From Fodinicola feengrottensis (GTDB lineage: Bacteria > Actinomycetota > Actinomycetes > Mycobacteriales > HKI-0501): a stretch of DNA of 64,000 nucleotides. Of this stretch, positions 1 through 9,825 are shown one piece after another. Position numbers and translations under genes: made by a program. The number at the start of each line of letters is the position of its first letter. The stretch's first letter is position 1. The DNA lies in NCBI RefSeq assembly GCF_010993775.1, contig NZ_WOTO01000036.1, forward strand, positions 31,380 to 95,379, in the 5' to 3' direction. The notes beneath the pieces are model-generated. The model was not told the DNA's origin, searched no databases, and saw only the letters and a program-made list of their open reading frames with translations.

Positions 1-139
1 CCACGTGAACATGCCCATGGCTGCGACCGTACGGAGATCGGAGCCAGCCGAGCAGGCCGGAGCGGGGATCTGTGGATATGAAATCGCACTGTGGATAACC
101 CGGTGTCGGCTGTGAAATCTGCTATGCGAACACGGAAAT

Positions 140-167
140 CCCCTGCTCCCGAATCCGGGAACAGGGG
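140..167 (-). terminator. hairpin terminator of the fmdB-like gene
   Basis: Two 12-base arms (140-151 and 156-167) pair with one mismatch around the loop AATC. The hairpin lies just past the stop of the leftward fmdB-like gene. No long T-run follows, as is common in high-GC actinobacteria. The first 139 bases of the window show no gene I can support. Confidence 0.55.
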
Positions 168-181
168 CTGAGGTGCACGTC

Positions 182-526
182 TTAGCTGGCCGCGGCCGCA
201 GCTGGCGTGCTGCTGGCCGGCTTGGAGCTGCTGGTCGAGGAGTCCGAAGAAGAACTGGCTGGCTTGCTCGCGCCGCTATCGCTGGAAGACGACGTGCTCT
301 CGCTCTTGGCGCTGGTGGAGGCGGCGGCCGGCGCGACCGATTCCTTGGTCGACCGGGAGTCGGTGCGATAGAAACCGGAGCCCTTGAAGACCACGCCCAC
401 CGACGAGAAGACCTTGCGCAGCTTGCCCGAGCAGTTCGGGCAGCTTGTCAGCGCATCGTCGGTGAAAGCCTGCACGGCATCGAACCGATGACCGCATTCG
501 GTACAGGCGTACTGGTAGGTTGGCAC
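182..526 (-). CDS. FmdB-family zinc-ribbon protein
   Basis: Small zinc-ribbon protein of the FmdB family, 114 residues. The N-terminal half holds the family signature: PTYQYAC at the start, then CxxC at TECGH and a second CxxC at SCPNCSG, which together bind zinc. The C-terminal half is a low-complexity Ser/Ala/Pro tail. The GTG at 526 is chosen as start because GGAGG lies six bases upstream and the family begins M-P-T-Y; a longer in-frame ATG at 550 would add eight atypical residues. M. tuberculosis carries a Ser-rich relative (Rv0991c) in the same place next to the cyclo-ligase. I infer a chaperone-linked or regulatory role; no enzyme activity is visible. Confidence 0.85.
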   Translation of the reverse strand: MPTYQYACTECGHRFDAVQAFTDDALTSCPNCSGKLRKVFSSVGVVFKGSGFYRTDSRSTKESVAPAAASTSAKSESTSSSSDSGASKPASSSSDSSTSSSKPASSTPAAAAAS

Positions 527-599
527 GGGTTTCCTCCGTCTGGCACTCAATCTCTTCGACTGCTAATCGTGCGTCAAAGCCGCCGATTCGTCCAGCCGT

Positions 600-1232
600 T
601 CACTGTGTGGCATTCAACCCGATCGGGGCTCGGCGGTCGCGCGCAGCCGGCAGGGTCAGCCAGCCCCCGGACGGGGTCACCACCGCGGTGATCCGCTGGT
701 CGTGAGGCTCGGTCGGCACCACGTCCATAAGTTCGTTGTCGTAGGTCAGGGCCACGATCGGCACTCCGGCCGGTACCCGCGGCAGGCTCCGGTCGTACGA
801 GCCGCCGCCGCGGCCCAACCGGCCGCCCATCTCGGCCGACCCGCGACCGCCGGCACCACCACCGCGCCGACTCCGGCCACCGCGTCGACGCCGAGGCGGC
901 GCCCGACCGGCTCGACCAGCCCCGACCGCCGCGCCGCCGCCGCGAGGTCCGTCGGTGCCCGGTAGTTGGCCCAGTCCAGGTCGTTGTCCGCCCGTACGAC
1001 CGGCAGCAGCACTCGGAAACCGGCCGCCAGCAACGCGTCCGGCAGCGGCTGCCCGGGCTCCGAGCCGATCGGGGCGTAACCCGCGACCGTACGTACTCCC
1101 AGATGGGACAGGCCAGCGGTCAGCGCGGCGATGATGTGGGGCCGAGTCCGCGCGCGGGCGGCTTTCGGGGCGCTCGCGGCGAGCGGCGAGGAGCTCCGCT
1201 CTCAGCGTGCGTTTCGCGGTGGAGTGGGTCAT
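600..1232 (-). CDS. 5-formyltetrahydrofolate cyclo-ligase (frameshifted)
   Basis: Converts 5-formyl-THF to 5,10-methenyl-THF using ATP, in cytosolic one-carbon metabolism. The N-terminus (MTHSTAKRTLRAELLAARR) and the C-terminus (GRLGRGGGSYDRSL, the family nucleotide/folate-binding motif, then VALTYDNELMDVVPTEPHDQ) share one frame. The middle (LAAGFRVLLPVVRADNDLDW) lies in another. Two compensating indels, near 1150 and near 845, restore a protein of normal length (about 210 residues). It lies just upstream of the FmdB-like gene on the same strand, the order seen in mycobacteria. I judge the shifts to be sequence errors rather than decay, because all family motifs survive. Confidence 0.8.
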   Translation of the reverse strand: MTHSTAKRTLRAELLAARRERPESRPRADSAPHHRRADRWPVPSGSTYGRGLRPDRLGARAAAAGRVAGGRFPSAAAGRTGGQRPGLGQLPGTDGPRGGGAAVGAGRAGRAPPRRRRGGRSRRGGGAGGRGSAEMGGRLGRGGGSYDRSLPRVPAGVPIVALTYDNELMDVVPTEPHDQRITAVVTPSGGWLTLPAARDRRAPIGLNATQ

Positions 1233-1311
1233 GTGCGTAGTGTGCATGCCCGGCCGCGTACGCTCCGATCATCGCGGCTGCTGTGCTGGCCCACCGGACA
1301 GGGAGGCAGTG

Positions 1312-3381
1312 GTGACGATGCGCGCGCGGCTCACCGCCGCGTTCCTCGCGGTCGTGCTGGGACCGCTGGTTCTGGGTGCCATTTTCGTTGGCATCAGCGT
1401 ACGAAGCGTCAACGACCAACGGACGGCCGATCGGCTGGAGCTGGCCGTCAGCACCGTGTCGACAACCGTCTCGGGCCTGTGCCGCAGCGCGTTGTCGGCG
1501 GCGACCATCGTGGCGACCGCGCCGGAGAGCGGCCGCAACGACGCGATCAACACCGTCCTTCGGCAGGGTTTGGCCGACGCCGTGGTGGTCCGCAATCCGG
1601 CTGGCACGCAGCTGGGCAACGGTGGTCTGGCGCTTACCTTCGAGGCCAACTGTGCGAGCGTCCCGGACGCCAAAGCGACCTCAGGTACCCAACCGGGCAT
1701 CGCCGCCTCGGTGCAGCTGCGAACCGCTGACGGAGCACCGGCCGGCACCGTCGAGGCCGCGTTCATCCTGAACCCCAAGCTGCTGAACCAGCTCTCGGCG
1801 ATCTCGTCGGTGGACGTGACCGCGCTGTCCAGCGGCGGCAACTCCGGCCTGACCACAGTGGAAAACAACAACGCTCCCGGAGTGGCGATCTCGGTCGTAC
1901 AGCAGCTGTCGTCGCCGACTCCGCAGGTCGCGCAACGGACCGACGCCAACCTGATCGTGCGCGCGGTGCCACCTCGGCAGGGGCAGCCGCTGCTGTTGGG
2001 ATTGAGTACGGACGGGCCACAGCTTCAGGGCATCTACGGGCTGCTGATCCTGGTGGTGCTGGTGGTGGTGGTGATCGCCGTGCTGGTCGCGTGGCGGCTG
2101 GCCCGGGCCACCACGATGCCGATCATCGAGGTCGCCGCGCGCCGCCGAGCGAGTGGCAGCCGGTGACCTGGACGCCCGGGTGCCGGTCCGCGGCCGGGAC
2201 GAGGTCGGCCAGCTGGCCAGCACCTTCAACCGGATGACTCGGGAGATGCAGTCGTACACGACCGCGCTGACGGTCAGCCGCGACCAGTTGCGCGGCAACC
2301 TGGCGCTGCTGGGCGACACGTTGTCGTCCACCCACGACCTGGACCGGATCCTTGAGGTCATCCTGGAGACCGCGATGGCCGCCACCGGCGCGCAGGCCGG
2401 TGTCGTGCTGCTGCTGGATCGCAGCGACGGCAGCTGGCCGGGCACCCTGGTTGGGCGCTCTGGGCAGAACCTGTCCGGCCGCGGGGTGAACCCACGGGAC
2501 CTGCGGCTGGCGCTGGGCGAAGGCGTGCTGGGCGGAGTGGCTGAGAGCGGCGAGCCGCGGCACGGCCGGGTTCGCAACCCCGCCACCGATCTCGCACCGG
2601 TCGAGCCGCGTTGCCAGACGTACATCGCGGTGCCCTTCTCCGGCAGCGGCCGCGGTGCCGTCGGGGGGGCGGCGGCAGTGGTCGTGGTGGAGAGGGTCGG
2701 CTGCTCGGCGTGTTGGCCCTTTACGACCGGCTCGGCGCTGACGACTTCGACGACGGCGACCTGGTCACCCTGCGTACGTTCGCCGGCCAGGCCGCGGTGG
2801 CGGTGGAGAACGTCATGCTGCACTCGGAGGCCGAGCGGCTGGCGCTGGCCGATCCGCTTACCGGCTTGTGGAACTACCGCTACATGCGGGTGTCTCTCAA
2901 GCGCGAGATTGAACGAGCGGCCCGTTTTGAGCGCTCCCTGGCCGTACTAGCCGTCGATGTGGACCGCTTCGCCGGTGTCAACGAACAACACGGCCACACC
3001 GTCGGAGACGCGGTCCTGGCCGGCGTCGCGAACCGGCTGAAGGCGGCCGTACGCGAGGTGGACATGTCCTTCCGGCAGGGCGGCGAGGCCTTCGTGCTGT
3101 TGCTGCCCGAAGCCGACAGTGCCGCGCGCGCCCAGACCGCCGCCCGGCGGATCTGCATGTCGCTGCGCTCCACCCCGATCACGCTGCCGGCCTCCGACCC
3201 CACCCGTCGCCCCACCGAACTGTCCGTACGCGTGACCGTGTCCGTCGGTGTGGCCCTCTACCCGCACAACGGCGCCACCCCCGAAGACCTCCTGGAAGCC
3301 GCCGAGGGCGCCCTGGTCGCCGCCAAAGCCGACGGCCGCGACACCTGGCGGGTCGCCGGCGTGCCCCGCCGGGTGCGGTAG
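1312..3381 (+). CDS. membrane HAMP-GAF-GGDEF protein (frameshifted)
   Basis: Probable membrane sensor of cyclic-di-GMP signalling, about 690 residues. Order: TM1 (near residues 8-28), an extracytoplasmic sensor domain of about 200 residues, TM2 (LLILVVLVVVVIAVLVAW), HAMP (DLDARVPVRGRDEVGQLA), a GAF domain, then a GGDEF domain. The GGDEF domain has LTGLWNYRYM, VDVDRFAGVNEQHGH and a signature that reads GGEAF instead of GG(D/E)EF, so the second acidic residue is Ala and cyclase activity is doubtful. Indels near 2155 and near 2690 split the frame. GTG 1312 has GGGAGG five bases upstream; ATG 1318 is an alternative. The gene sits between the cyclo-ligase and galU, which are close neighbours in mycobacteria. 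Confidence 0.8.
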
Positions 3382-3657
3382 GTCGCTCACTTTCGCTCGG
3401 CCGGGCGTGCGTTTTTTTTTGGGGTGGGTACGACAGTTTCGTGCCGCACCTGTCCCGATAGCTGGACAATCATCCCAACAGGTGGCCGCGGACCCGCGGC
3501 GGACGTCGCTGAACAGCGGAAATGGGTCGTACAGGCCGAACGATCGGCAGAAGGCGGAGCGGACAGTAGCCAAGGAGAGCGGCGACACTACCCAAAGCGA
3601 CTGGGCGTGCCGGACCGCGTCCACCGAGATCCACAGCACATGCCATAGCCTGCACGC
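3382..3657. other. intergenic region before galU with T-run and shared 15-base motif
   Basis: No gene is seen. A GC-rich stretch followed by nine T (3412-3420) may end transcription of the GGDEF gene. The 15-mer GGTACGACAGTTTCG at 3427-3441 recurs at 6622-6636 in another intergenic gap, within similar flanks. Confidence 0.4.
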
Positions 3658-4596
3658 ATGCCTGAGACTCGTACGCATGCCGGCCGTGCCACCAAGGCTG
3701 TCATCCCAGCCGCTGGGCTGGGCACCAGATTCCTGCCCGCGACCAAGGCGGTTCCCAAGGAACTGCTGCCTGTGGTGGACAAGCCGGCGCTTCAGTACGT
3801 CGTCGAGGAAGCCGCCGCCGCCGGCCTGACGGACGTGCTGCTGGTGACCGGACGCGGCAAGTCTTCGATGGTGGACCACTTCGACCGCAAGCTGGACCTG
3901 GAGCAGTCGCTGGCCGAGTCCGGCAAGTACGACCTGCTGGAGGCGATCCGGCGGCCCTGCGAGCTGGCCTCGATCCACACTTCCCGGCAGCCGGAGGCCC
4001 TCGGCCTCGGCCACGCCGTGCACTGCGCGGCTGCGCATGTCGGCCAGCAGCCGTTCGCGGTGATGCTCGGCGATGACCTGATCGACGAACGTGACCCGCT
4101 GCTGCCGCGGATGCTGGACCTGCAGGCGCAGACCGGCGGGATCGTGGTCGGGTTGATCGAGGTGCCCAAGGAGCTCACCAAGTTGTACGGGATCGCGACG
4201 GCCACCCTGACCGACGAGCCGGACGTGGTGGCGATCTCCGAGCTGGTGGAGAAGCCGGAGCCGGACGAGGCGCCGAGCAACCTGGCGGTCATCGGGCGGT
4301 ACGTGTTGCCAGGCGAGATCTTCGAAGTGATCGCCCGGACCAAGCCCGGCCGCGGCGGCGAGATCCAGCTGACCGACGCGATGGCGACGATGGCCGCGGA
4401 AGGTACGCCGGTGCACGGCGTGCTTTTCAGTGGCCGCCGCTACGACACCGGCGACCGCCAGTCATATCTGCGTTCGGTGGTCAAACTTGCCGCCGACCGC
4501 GACGACTTGGGGCCGGATTTTCGGGACTGGCTCAAGTCCTATGTGGACAGTGGATTTCAGTCCACTTTCGACTCTGGTCCCGGCGGCGCGCGATGA
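3658..4596 (+). CDS. galU: UTP--glucose-1-phosphate uridylyltransferase
   Basis: Makes UDP-glucose from UTP and glucose 1-phosphate in the cytosol, feeding cell-envelope glycans and trehalose. The frame is intact: 312 residues, normal for GalU. The nucleotide-binding motif AAGLGTRFLPATK stands near residue 18, followed by PKELLPVVDKPALQYVVEEA. Further family features are VMLGDDLID, GLIEVPKE and the C-terminal RYDTGDRQSYL. ATG 3658 is the only sensible start. A short gap leads to glp and rimJ on the same strand, the mycobacterial galU-moeA1-rimJ order. Confidence 0.95.
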   Translation: MPETRTHAGRATKAVIPAAGLGTRFLPATKAVPKELLPVVDKPALQYVVEEAAAAGLTDVLLVTGRGKSSMVDHFDRKLDLEQSLAESGKYDLLEAIRRPCELASIHTSRQPEALGLGHAVHCAAAHVGQQPFAVMLGDDLIDERDPLLPRMLDLQAQTGGIVVGLIEVPKELTKLYGIATATLTDEPDVVAISELVEKPEPDEAPSNLAVIGRYVLPGEIFEVIARTKPGRGGEIQLTDAMATMAAEGTPVHGVLFSGRRYDTGDRQSYLRSVVKLAADRDDLGPDFRDWLKSYVDSGFQSTFDSGPGGAR

Positions 4597-4630
4597 TGTC
4601 CGGGTTGGCGTGAATTTCCGGGGGGGCGTA

Positions 4631-5880
4631 ATGAGTTCCGAGGTGAGTTCCGGCGGAGTCGGACTGGCTGACTACCTTTCCGGGGTGCTCAGCGAGATCA
4701 ACCCGCTGCGTCCGTTCGACCTGGCGCTGCACGACGCGCATGCCGGCGTGCTGGCCACCGACGTGCAGGCGCCGGGGCCGCTGCCGCCGTTCGACATGGC
4801 CGCCGTCGACGGGTACGCGCTGCGCGCCGACGACGTGTCCGGCGCGACCGAGCGGCTGCCGGCCCGGCTGTCGGTGATCGGTGACGTGACCTCGACGTCG
4901 TGGAAGCCGACCCGGCTGACCGGCGGCAGCTGTTTCTCGGTGGCCGCCGGCGCACCGTTGCCGGCTGGCGCCGACACTGTCGTGCCTACCAGCTGGACCG
5001 ACGGCGGCCTCGTCGTCATCGAGGTGGCCGACGCGCCCCGGCGTGGCTCGTTCGTCCGCCGGACCGGCGATGACGTGGCCGCCGGCACGGTGATGATGCT
5101 GCCGGGCCGGGACGTACGTGTCGGCCGGGGTTGTCGGGTTGCTGGCCGCTGCCGGCATCGACCATGTGGCCGTACGACCGCGCCCCCGGATGGTCGCGGT
5201 GGCCACTGGTGACGAGCTGGTCAACACCGGCCGGGTCGGCTCGCCGGGCCAGGTCGTGGACGCCAACTCGCACACTCTCGCGGCCGCTGCGGTGGAGGCC
5301 GGCGCGCAGGCCTTCCGGGTCGGGATTTGCCAGGACGACCCCGGAAAAACTGCGTTCGCTGCTGGACGACCAGACCATCCGCGCGGACCTGGTGGTGCTC
5401 ACCGGCGGCACCGGCACCGGCCCTGGGGACATGGTCCGTCGCACGCTCACCCGCGAGGGCGTAACTTTCACCGATGTCTCCGTTTACCCGTCGCAAGTGT
5501 TCGGCTTCGGCCGGATCGGCGACGACGAGCGCACCCCGGTGATCTGCCTGCCGGGCGACCCGGGCTCCGCGCTCGTCGGTTTCGAGGTGCTCGTACGGCC
5601 CGTCCTGCAGCGCCTGGCCGGCGCCGAGCCGGTTTTCCGGCCGTCGGTGAAAGCGCACCTGACCGAGACGGTGTCCTCGCCGCGCGGCTATCGGGAGTTC
5701 CGGCCGGCGTACGTGACCGAGCGGCGCGGCGGCGGCTACACGGCCGCACCGCTGGCCGGCGGCCCGCACCTGCTGTCCGGATTGGCCGCCGCGAACGCGC
5801 TGATGGTGCTCGGCGAGCGGATCGCGACTGCGCCGGCAGGGACCTCAGTGGACGTACTGCTCTTCGATCGGCGACGATAA
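4631..5880 (+). CDS. glp: gephyrin-like Glp / MoeA-family protein (frameshifted)
   Basis: MoeA/gephyrin family protein of about 415 residues. Visible are FDMAAVDGYALRADD, the MPT-binding core LTGGTGTGPGD and the PGDPGSALVGFEVLVRP stretch. MoeA proteins insert molybdate into molybdopterin. In the galU-moeA-rimJ-sepX order of actinobacteria, however, this copy is the one shown in Corynebacterium (Glp) to act in cell division with the membrane receptor GlpR. The matching receptor gene is present at 8704, so I infer the division role; a true MoeA activity cannot be excluded. Frame shifts lie near 5120 and near 5340. ATG 4631 follows a G-rich stretch. Confidence 0.85.
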
Positions 5881-5886
5881 CCGGCC

Positions 5887-6501
5887 GTGTATCGACACCC
5901 TGGGTGGCCCGCGACCCTGACCGACGGCCCTGTCACGTTGAGACCGCACCGCTCTCGTGACGCGCGCGCGTGGAGCGAGGTGCGGCTGGCCAACGAGCGC
6001 TGGCTGGCGCCTTGGGAACCGACCCGGCCGCAGCCGTGGCGGGTGTCCAACGACGTGAGCCAGTATCCGAACCTGTTCCGGTCGCTCAAACGCGGCGTAA
6101 GGACCGGCGACACGCTGCCGTGGGTCATCACGTACGAAGGCGCCTTCGCCGGCCAGATCACGCTCTCGAACGTCGTTCGGGGCGCGTTCTGCTCGGCATC
6201 GGTGGGCTACTGGGTGGATGGCCGGCTGGCCGGCCGCGGGATCATGCCGACCGCTCTCGCGATGGTCGTCGACCACGGCTTCACCGCCGCCAGCCTGCAC
6301 CGGATCGAGGTCAACATCCGACCGGAGAACGTCGCCAGTCGTCGGGTGGTGGAGAAACTGGGCTTCCGCGAGGAGTCCCTCCATGAGCGCTTCCTGCACA
6401 TCGACGGCGCCTGGCGGGACCACGTCGGCTACGCGCTGACCGTCGAGGACGTGGCACCGTCCGGTCTGGTCGCGCGCTGGCGGGCTTCTCGTACGCCCTG
6501 A
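5887..6501 (+). CDS. rimJ: RimJ/RimL-type GNAT N-acetyltransferase
   Basis: GNAT acetyltransferase of the RimJ/RimL type, 204 residues, intact. It has the N-terminal TLRPHRSRDARAW, the acetyl-CoA loop region VGYWVDGRLAGRGIMPTAL and the typical NIRPENVASRRVVEKLGF followed by HIDGAWRDHVGYAL. Family members acetylate the N-terminal residue of ribosomal or other proteins. The start is GTG 5887, only six bases past glp, so the two are probably co-transcribed. The neighbourhood (galU, glp, sepX) is the conserved actinobacterial one. The substrate is not evident from sequence. Confidence 0.9.
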   Translation: MYRHPGWPATLTDGPVTLRPHRSRDARAWSEVRLANERWLAPWEPTRPQPWRVSNDVSQYPNLFRSLKRGVRTGDTLPWVITYEGAFAGQITLSNVVRGAFCSASVGYWVDGRLAGRGIMPTALAMVVDHGFTAASLHRIEVNIRPENVASRRVVEKLGFREESLHERFLHIDGAWRDHVGYALTVEDVAPSGLVARWRASRTP

Positions 6502-6814
6502 TTCGCCGCTGCCGTCGAGGTTGGTTTCGTCGCCGCCAGCCGAAACCAAGATCAACTTCTTCGCGCGCGCGTCCTCAGACCCACCCCCACCCGATATGGG
6601 AGGGGGCCAGAATGAGGTGGGGGTACGACAGTTTCGCGCCCCATGGGGTGTTGGTTGCAAGATGGCCCATTGCGGGCGGTCGTTATCGAGCGGGTACGGC
6701 GTGACCTGCGGATCTATCGCGAATAGGTAACAGTCCGGCGACTGAATCGGCGTTCGGGCCACGAGGGCTGTCGCGGGTGTTCTATGCTGCCGCCGTTCCC
6801 AGAGTGAGGTGAGG
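6502..6814. other. intergenic region with a half-kept palindrome and repeated motif
   Basis: No gene is seen. Bases 6514-6529 and 6541-6556 form an imperfect inverted repeat (13 of 16 pairs) whose right arm ends CAAGATCAAC, the ending shared by palindromes at 10729 and 61340. The 15-mer GGTACGACAGTTTCG (6622-6636) also occurs at 3427. A promoter for the ABC gene probably lies between 6700 and 6800, but I cannot fix it. Confidence 0.4.
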
Positions 6815-8543
6815 ATGTCGAAACTGACCAAGCCGTCCGACGCGCCGGCGGGGCCCGTGCTGGAGGTCAAGGACCTTCGGATCACGTTCCCAACCCAGCA
6901 GGGTCCGCTCAAGGCTGTTGATGGCCTCTCGTTCGAGTTGGATGCCGGCAAATCGCTGGGCATCGTGGGCGAGTCCGGCTCCGGCAAGAGCGCCACCTCG
7001 CTCGCGCTGCTCGGACTCCATCGGCGCAGCCGGGCGAAGATCACCGGCGAGATCGTGGTGACCGGCACCGACATGCAGTCGGCCAGCGACGAGCAGGTCC
7101 GGCAGATGCGCGGCAGCCAGATCGCGATGGTTTTCCAGGACGCCCTGTCGGCCCTGAACCCGTATTACACGGTCGGCGACCAGGTCGCCGAGGCCTACCG
7201 GTCGCACGTGCAGTGCTCGAAGAAGGAGGCCTGGGCCAAGGCCGTCGAGGCGCTCGACCACGTCCGGATCCCGGACGCGGCGCGCCGTGCGAAGGCCTAT
7301 CCGCACCAGTTCTCCGGCGGCATGCGCCAGCGTTCGGTGATCGCCATGGGCATCGTCTGCCAGCCCCGCGTGCTGGTCGCGGACGAGCCCACCACCGCGC
7401 TCGACGTGACTGTTCAGGCCCAGATCCTGGACCTGCTGGAGGACCTGCGCCGGGAGACCGGCATGGCGCTCATCCTGGTCACCCATGACCTTGGCGTGGC
7501 GGCCGGCAGCACCGACGAGATCCTGGTCATGCAGAAGGGCAAGGAGGTGGAGCGCGGGCCGGTCGGTGACGTGCTTCGCCGCCCGGTGCACCCGTACACG
7601 CAGGCCCTGCTGGCCTCGGTGCCGCGGCTGGCTGGATTCGCCGTCGGCGAAGGTGACGGCCCGGCTGGAGGCCATCAAGGCCGGCACGATCGACAAGGAC
7701 GACGCGCTCGTCCAGGTCATCAACCTGCACCAGACCTTCCGTAGCGGCCGAGGCTTCCTGGGCAGCAACCGGATCGAGGTCAAGGCGGTCGACGACGTCA
7801 CGCTCGACGTGCCCCGCGGCCGTACGCTCGGCGTGGTCGGTGAGAGCGGCAGCGGCAAGTCCACGCTGGCGCGGTCCATCATCCGGCTCCTGCAGCCCAC
7901 CTCCGGCAAGGTCATGTTCGAGGGCAAGGACATCTCGAACCTGCCCAATGGCCAGCTCAAGCCGGTACGTCGGGACATCCAGATGGTGTTCCAGGACCCG
8001 GTCTCTCGCTCAACCCGCGCATTCCGATCGGCGAGAGCATCGCGCTGCCGCTGCGGATCATGGGCGGCAAGAACAGCCGACAGATCCGCCAGGAAGTGCA
8101 GGACATGCTGGAGCGGGTGGGCCTGGACCCCGCAGCGCTTCAACGCTTATCCGCACGAGTTCTCCGGCGGCCAGCGCCAGCGCATCGGCATCGCCCGGTC
8201 GCTGATGCTGCGGCCGAAGCTGCTCATCTGTGACGAGCCGGTGTCCGCGCTGGACGTGACCACCCAGGCGCAGGTGCTCCGGCTGCTGGACGACCTGCAG
8301 GAGGAGTTCCACCTCACCCTGATGTTCGTCTCGCACGACCTCGCGGTGGTGCGTCAGGTGTGCGACCGGGTCGCGGTGATGCAGCACGGCAAGCTCGTCG
8401 AGCACGCCGACACCGAGGAGCTCTACAGCAACCCGCAGCACCCGTATACGAAGAGTCTGCTGGCCGCCGTACCGCTGCTGGACCCGGACGAGGCGCGCGA
8501 GGCGCGTCGTGTCCGCCGCCAGTTGCTCACCGTCGCCTCCTAG
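6815..8543 (+). CDS. double-ATPase oligopeptide-type ABC transporter ATP-binding protein (frameshifted)
   Basis: Two peptide/nickel-type (DppD/DppF-like) ABC ATPase domains. Domain 1: Walker A GESGSGKS, signature FSGGMRQR, Walker B VLVADEPTTALD, H-loop LVTHDLG, then HPYTQALLASVPRL. Domain 2: Walker A GESGSGKS, FSGGQRQR, LLICDEPVSALD, FVSHDLA, HPYTKSLLAAVPLL. Shifts lie near 7645, 8005 and 8130. After correction the two domains read as one chain of about 575 residues, as in YejF-type proteins. A separate second gene starting at a GTG near 7653 is possible. No permease or binding protein lies nearby, so the partner must be elsewhere. ATG 6815 follows GAGGTGAGG; GTG 6809 is an alternative. Confidence 0.8.
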
Positions 8544-8556
8544 CTCGCTGCTTCGT

Positions 8557-8605
8557 CCGCAACGCCCCGTTCCCTGCGTCCAGCGCAAGGAACGGGGCGT
8601 TGCGG
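8557..8605. terminator. 17-bp perfect hairpin after the ABC gene
   Basis: Arms 8557-8573 and 8589-8605 are perfect reverse complements beginning CCGCAACGCCCCGTT. The hairpin starts 13 bases past the ABC stop codon and is a likely intrinsic terminator. A close relative lies at 30694-30742. Confidence 0.7.
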
Positions 8606-8703
8606 CCTTCACGGCCGTGACACGCCGTGATCACCTCCCAGATCGGGAACTGGTAGGCACGTAGCCTCGTGTGACAGTTGAGGCAGACGTGACGGAGGTG
8701 TCG

Positions 8704-9774
8704 ATGCTGCCCTCGTCGATCCTCCTGTTGATCGCCGCGGTCGGGGGACTTGCTGCCCTCGTGCCGTCCCTGGTGCGCCGGTACGACCGGAAGCTGCGCG
8801 CCGATTTCGAGCTGCGTACGTCGATGATGCGGGTGCTGCGCCGGCGCCGTCGTCGTACGACGGTGCCTGGCCAGGTGCCGGTAGCGCCGCCCCAGCGCGG
8901 TGCTGGAGGAGCCGGCCGACGAGCCAGTCACGCAAGCCTTGCCAGACCTCAGCGGGTACGTGCCGGGCGCCTCCGGCCGGGCTGTGGTGTCCGGTGCGCT
9001 GGTGCCCGGCTCGGTCGAAGACGACGCGGCTGTGTACGAGGCTCTTAAGGACGCCGACGAAAGTTTCCGGCAGACCGGGCCGATCGACCTGCGCCCCGAC
9101 ACGATCTCGCTGCCCGCCGCGGCCTGGCTGCACCTGCGCCGTGCGCTCATCTGGCTGGTGTCGCTGCAGAAGGAGCAGGTCACCAGGGTCGGCGCCGCGC
9201 AGAAGCCGGCTGCTCGTACGACCGGACGCGCCGCCAGCGGCCCGGAGCCCAGCCACTGGTGCGCCGCCGCCGCCGGCGCCGCGTGGTGACCGTCCTCGCG
9301 CTGCTGGTCGCCGGTCAGGTCGCCGGCCTGCTGGCGGTCGGTCCAGGTTTCCTGGTCGGCCTCAGCGTCTCCGCGATCCTGCTCATCGCGTACCTCAGCC
9401 ATCTCCGGAACCGGGCCGTCGCCGAACGCCGTCGTACGCTCGCCCTGCTCCGCCGTCGCCGCCGCGCCCGCGACTTCGCCGCCGTGGTGATGACTGTCGC
9501 CGGCGCCGCCGAACTCATCGGCTCCGACGCCGAACGTTCCCTCGTCGCCTGGGTAGCCACCCCCGCGTCGGCCCGCCGCCGCCCCCCAGACGACTCCACC
9601 ATCGCGCTGCTCGCCCGCGGCGGCTACCAGGTCGTACAGACCACCGATGGCCGCATGGGGGCCGCGCGCCGCGCCCCGGCCCCACCCGAGCCACCCCGCC
9701 GCGCCCCGGCTCGTACGGACAAACCCGCCGCCACGACGCCACCCTTCGAGGAACGCAAGGTCGCCAACCTCTGA
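8704..9774 (+). CDS. sepX: SepX/GlpR divisome membrane protein (frameshifted)
   Basis: Membrane protein of about 355 residues, identified mainly by place and layout. An N-terminal TM segment (SILLLIAAVGGLAALVPSLV) is followed by a basic stretch and a soluble region with YDRKLRADFELR. Two TM segments come in the middle (TVLALLVAGQVAGLLA and FLVGLSVSAILLIAYL), and the tail is charged and Pro-rich. This matches the SepX (Streptomyces) / GlpR (Corynebacterium; Rv0996 in M. tuberculosis) pattern, and those genes stand downstream of galU-glp-rimJ as here. GlpR is the receptor of Glp. ATG 8704 has GGAGG five bases upstream. Compensating shifts lie near 8895 and 9260. Confidence 0.75.
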
Positions 9775-9825
9775 CCCGGCCGATCAAGGCTTCCTAGCCT
9801 GCGTGCTAATGTTGGCGCCGTTCAA

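Noticed and set aside
4631..5880. Molybdenum cofactor gene cluster
   Set aside because: No other moa/mob/mog genes nearby; the neighbourhood is the galU-rimJ-sepX division block.
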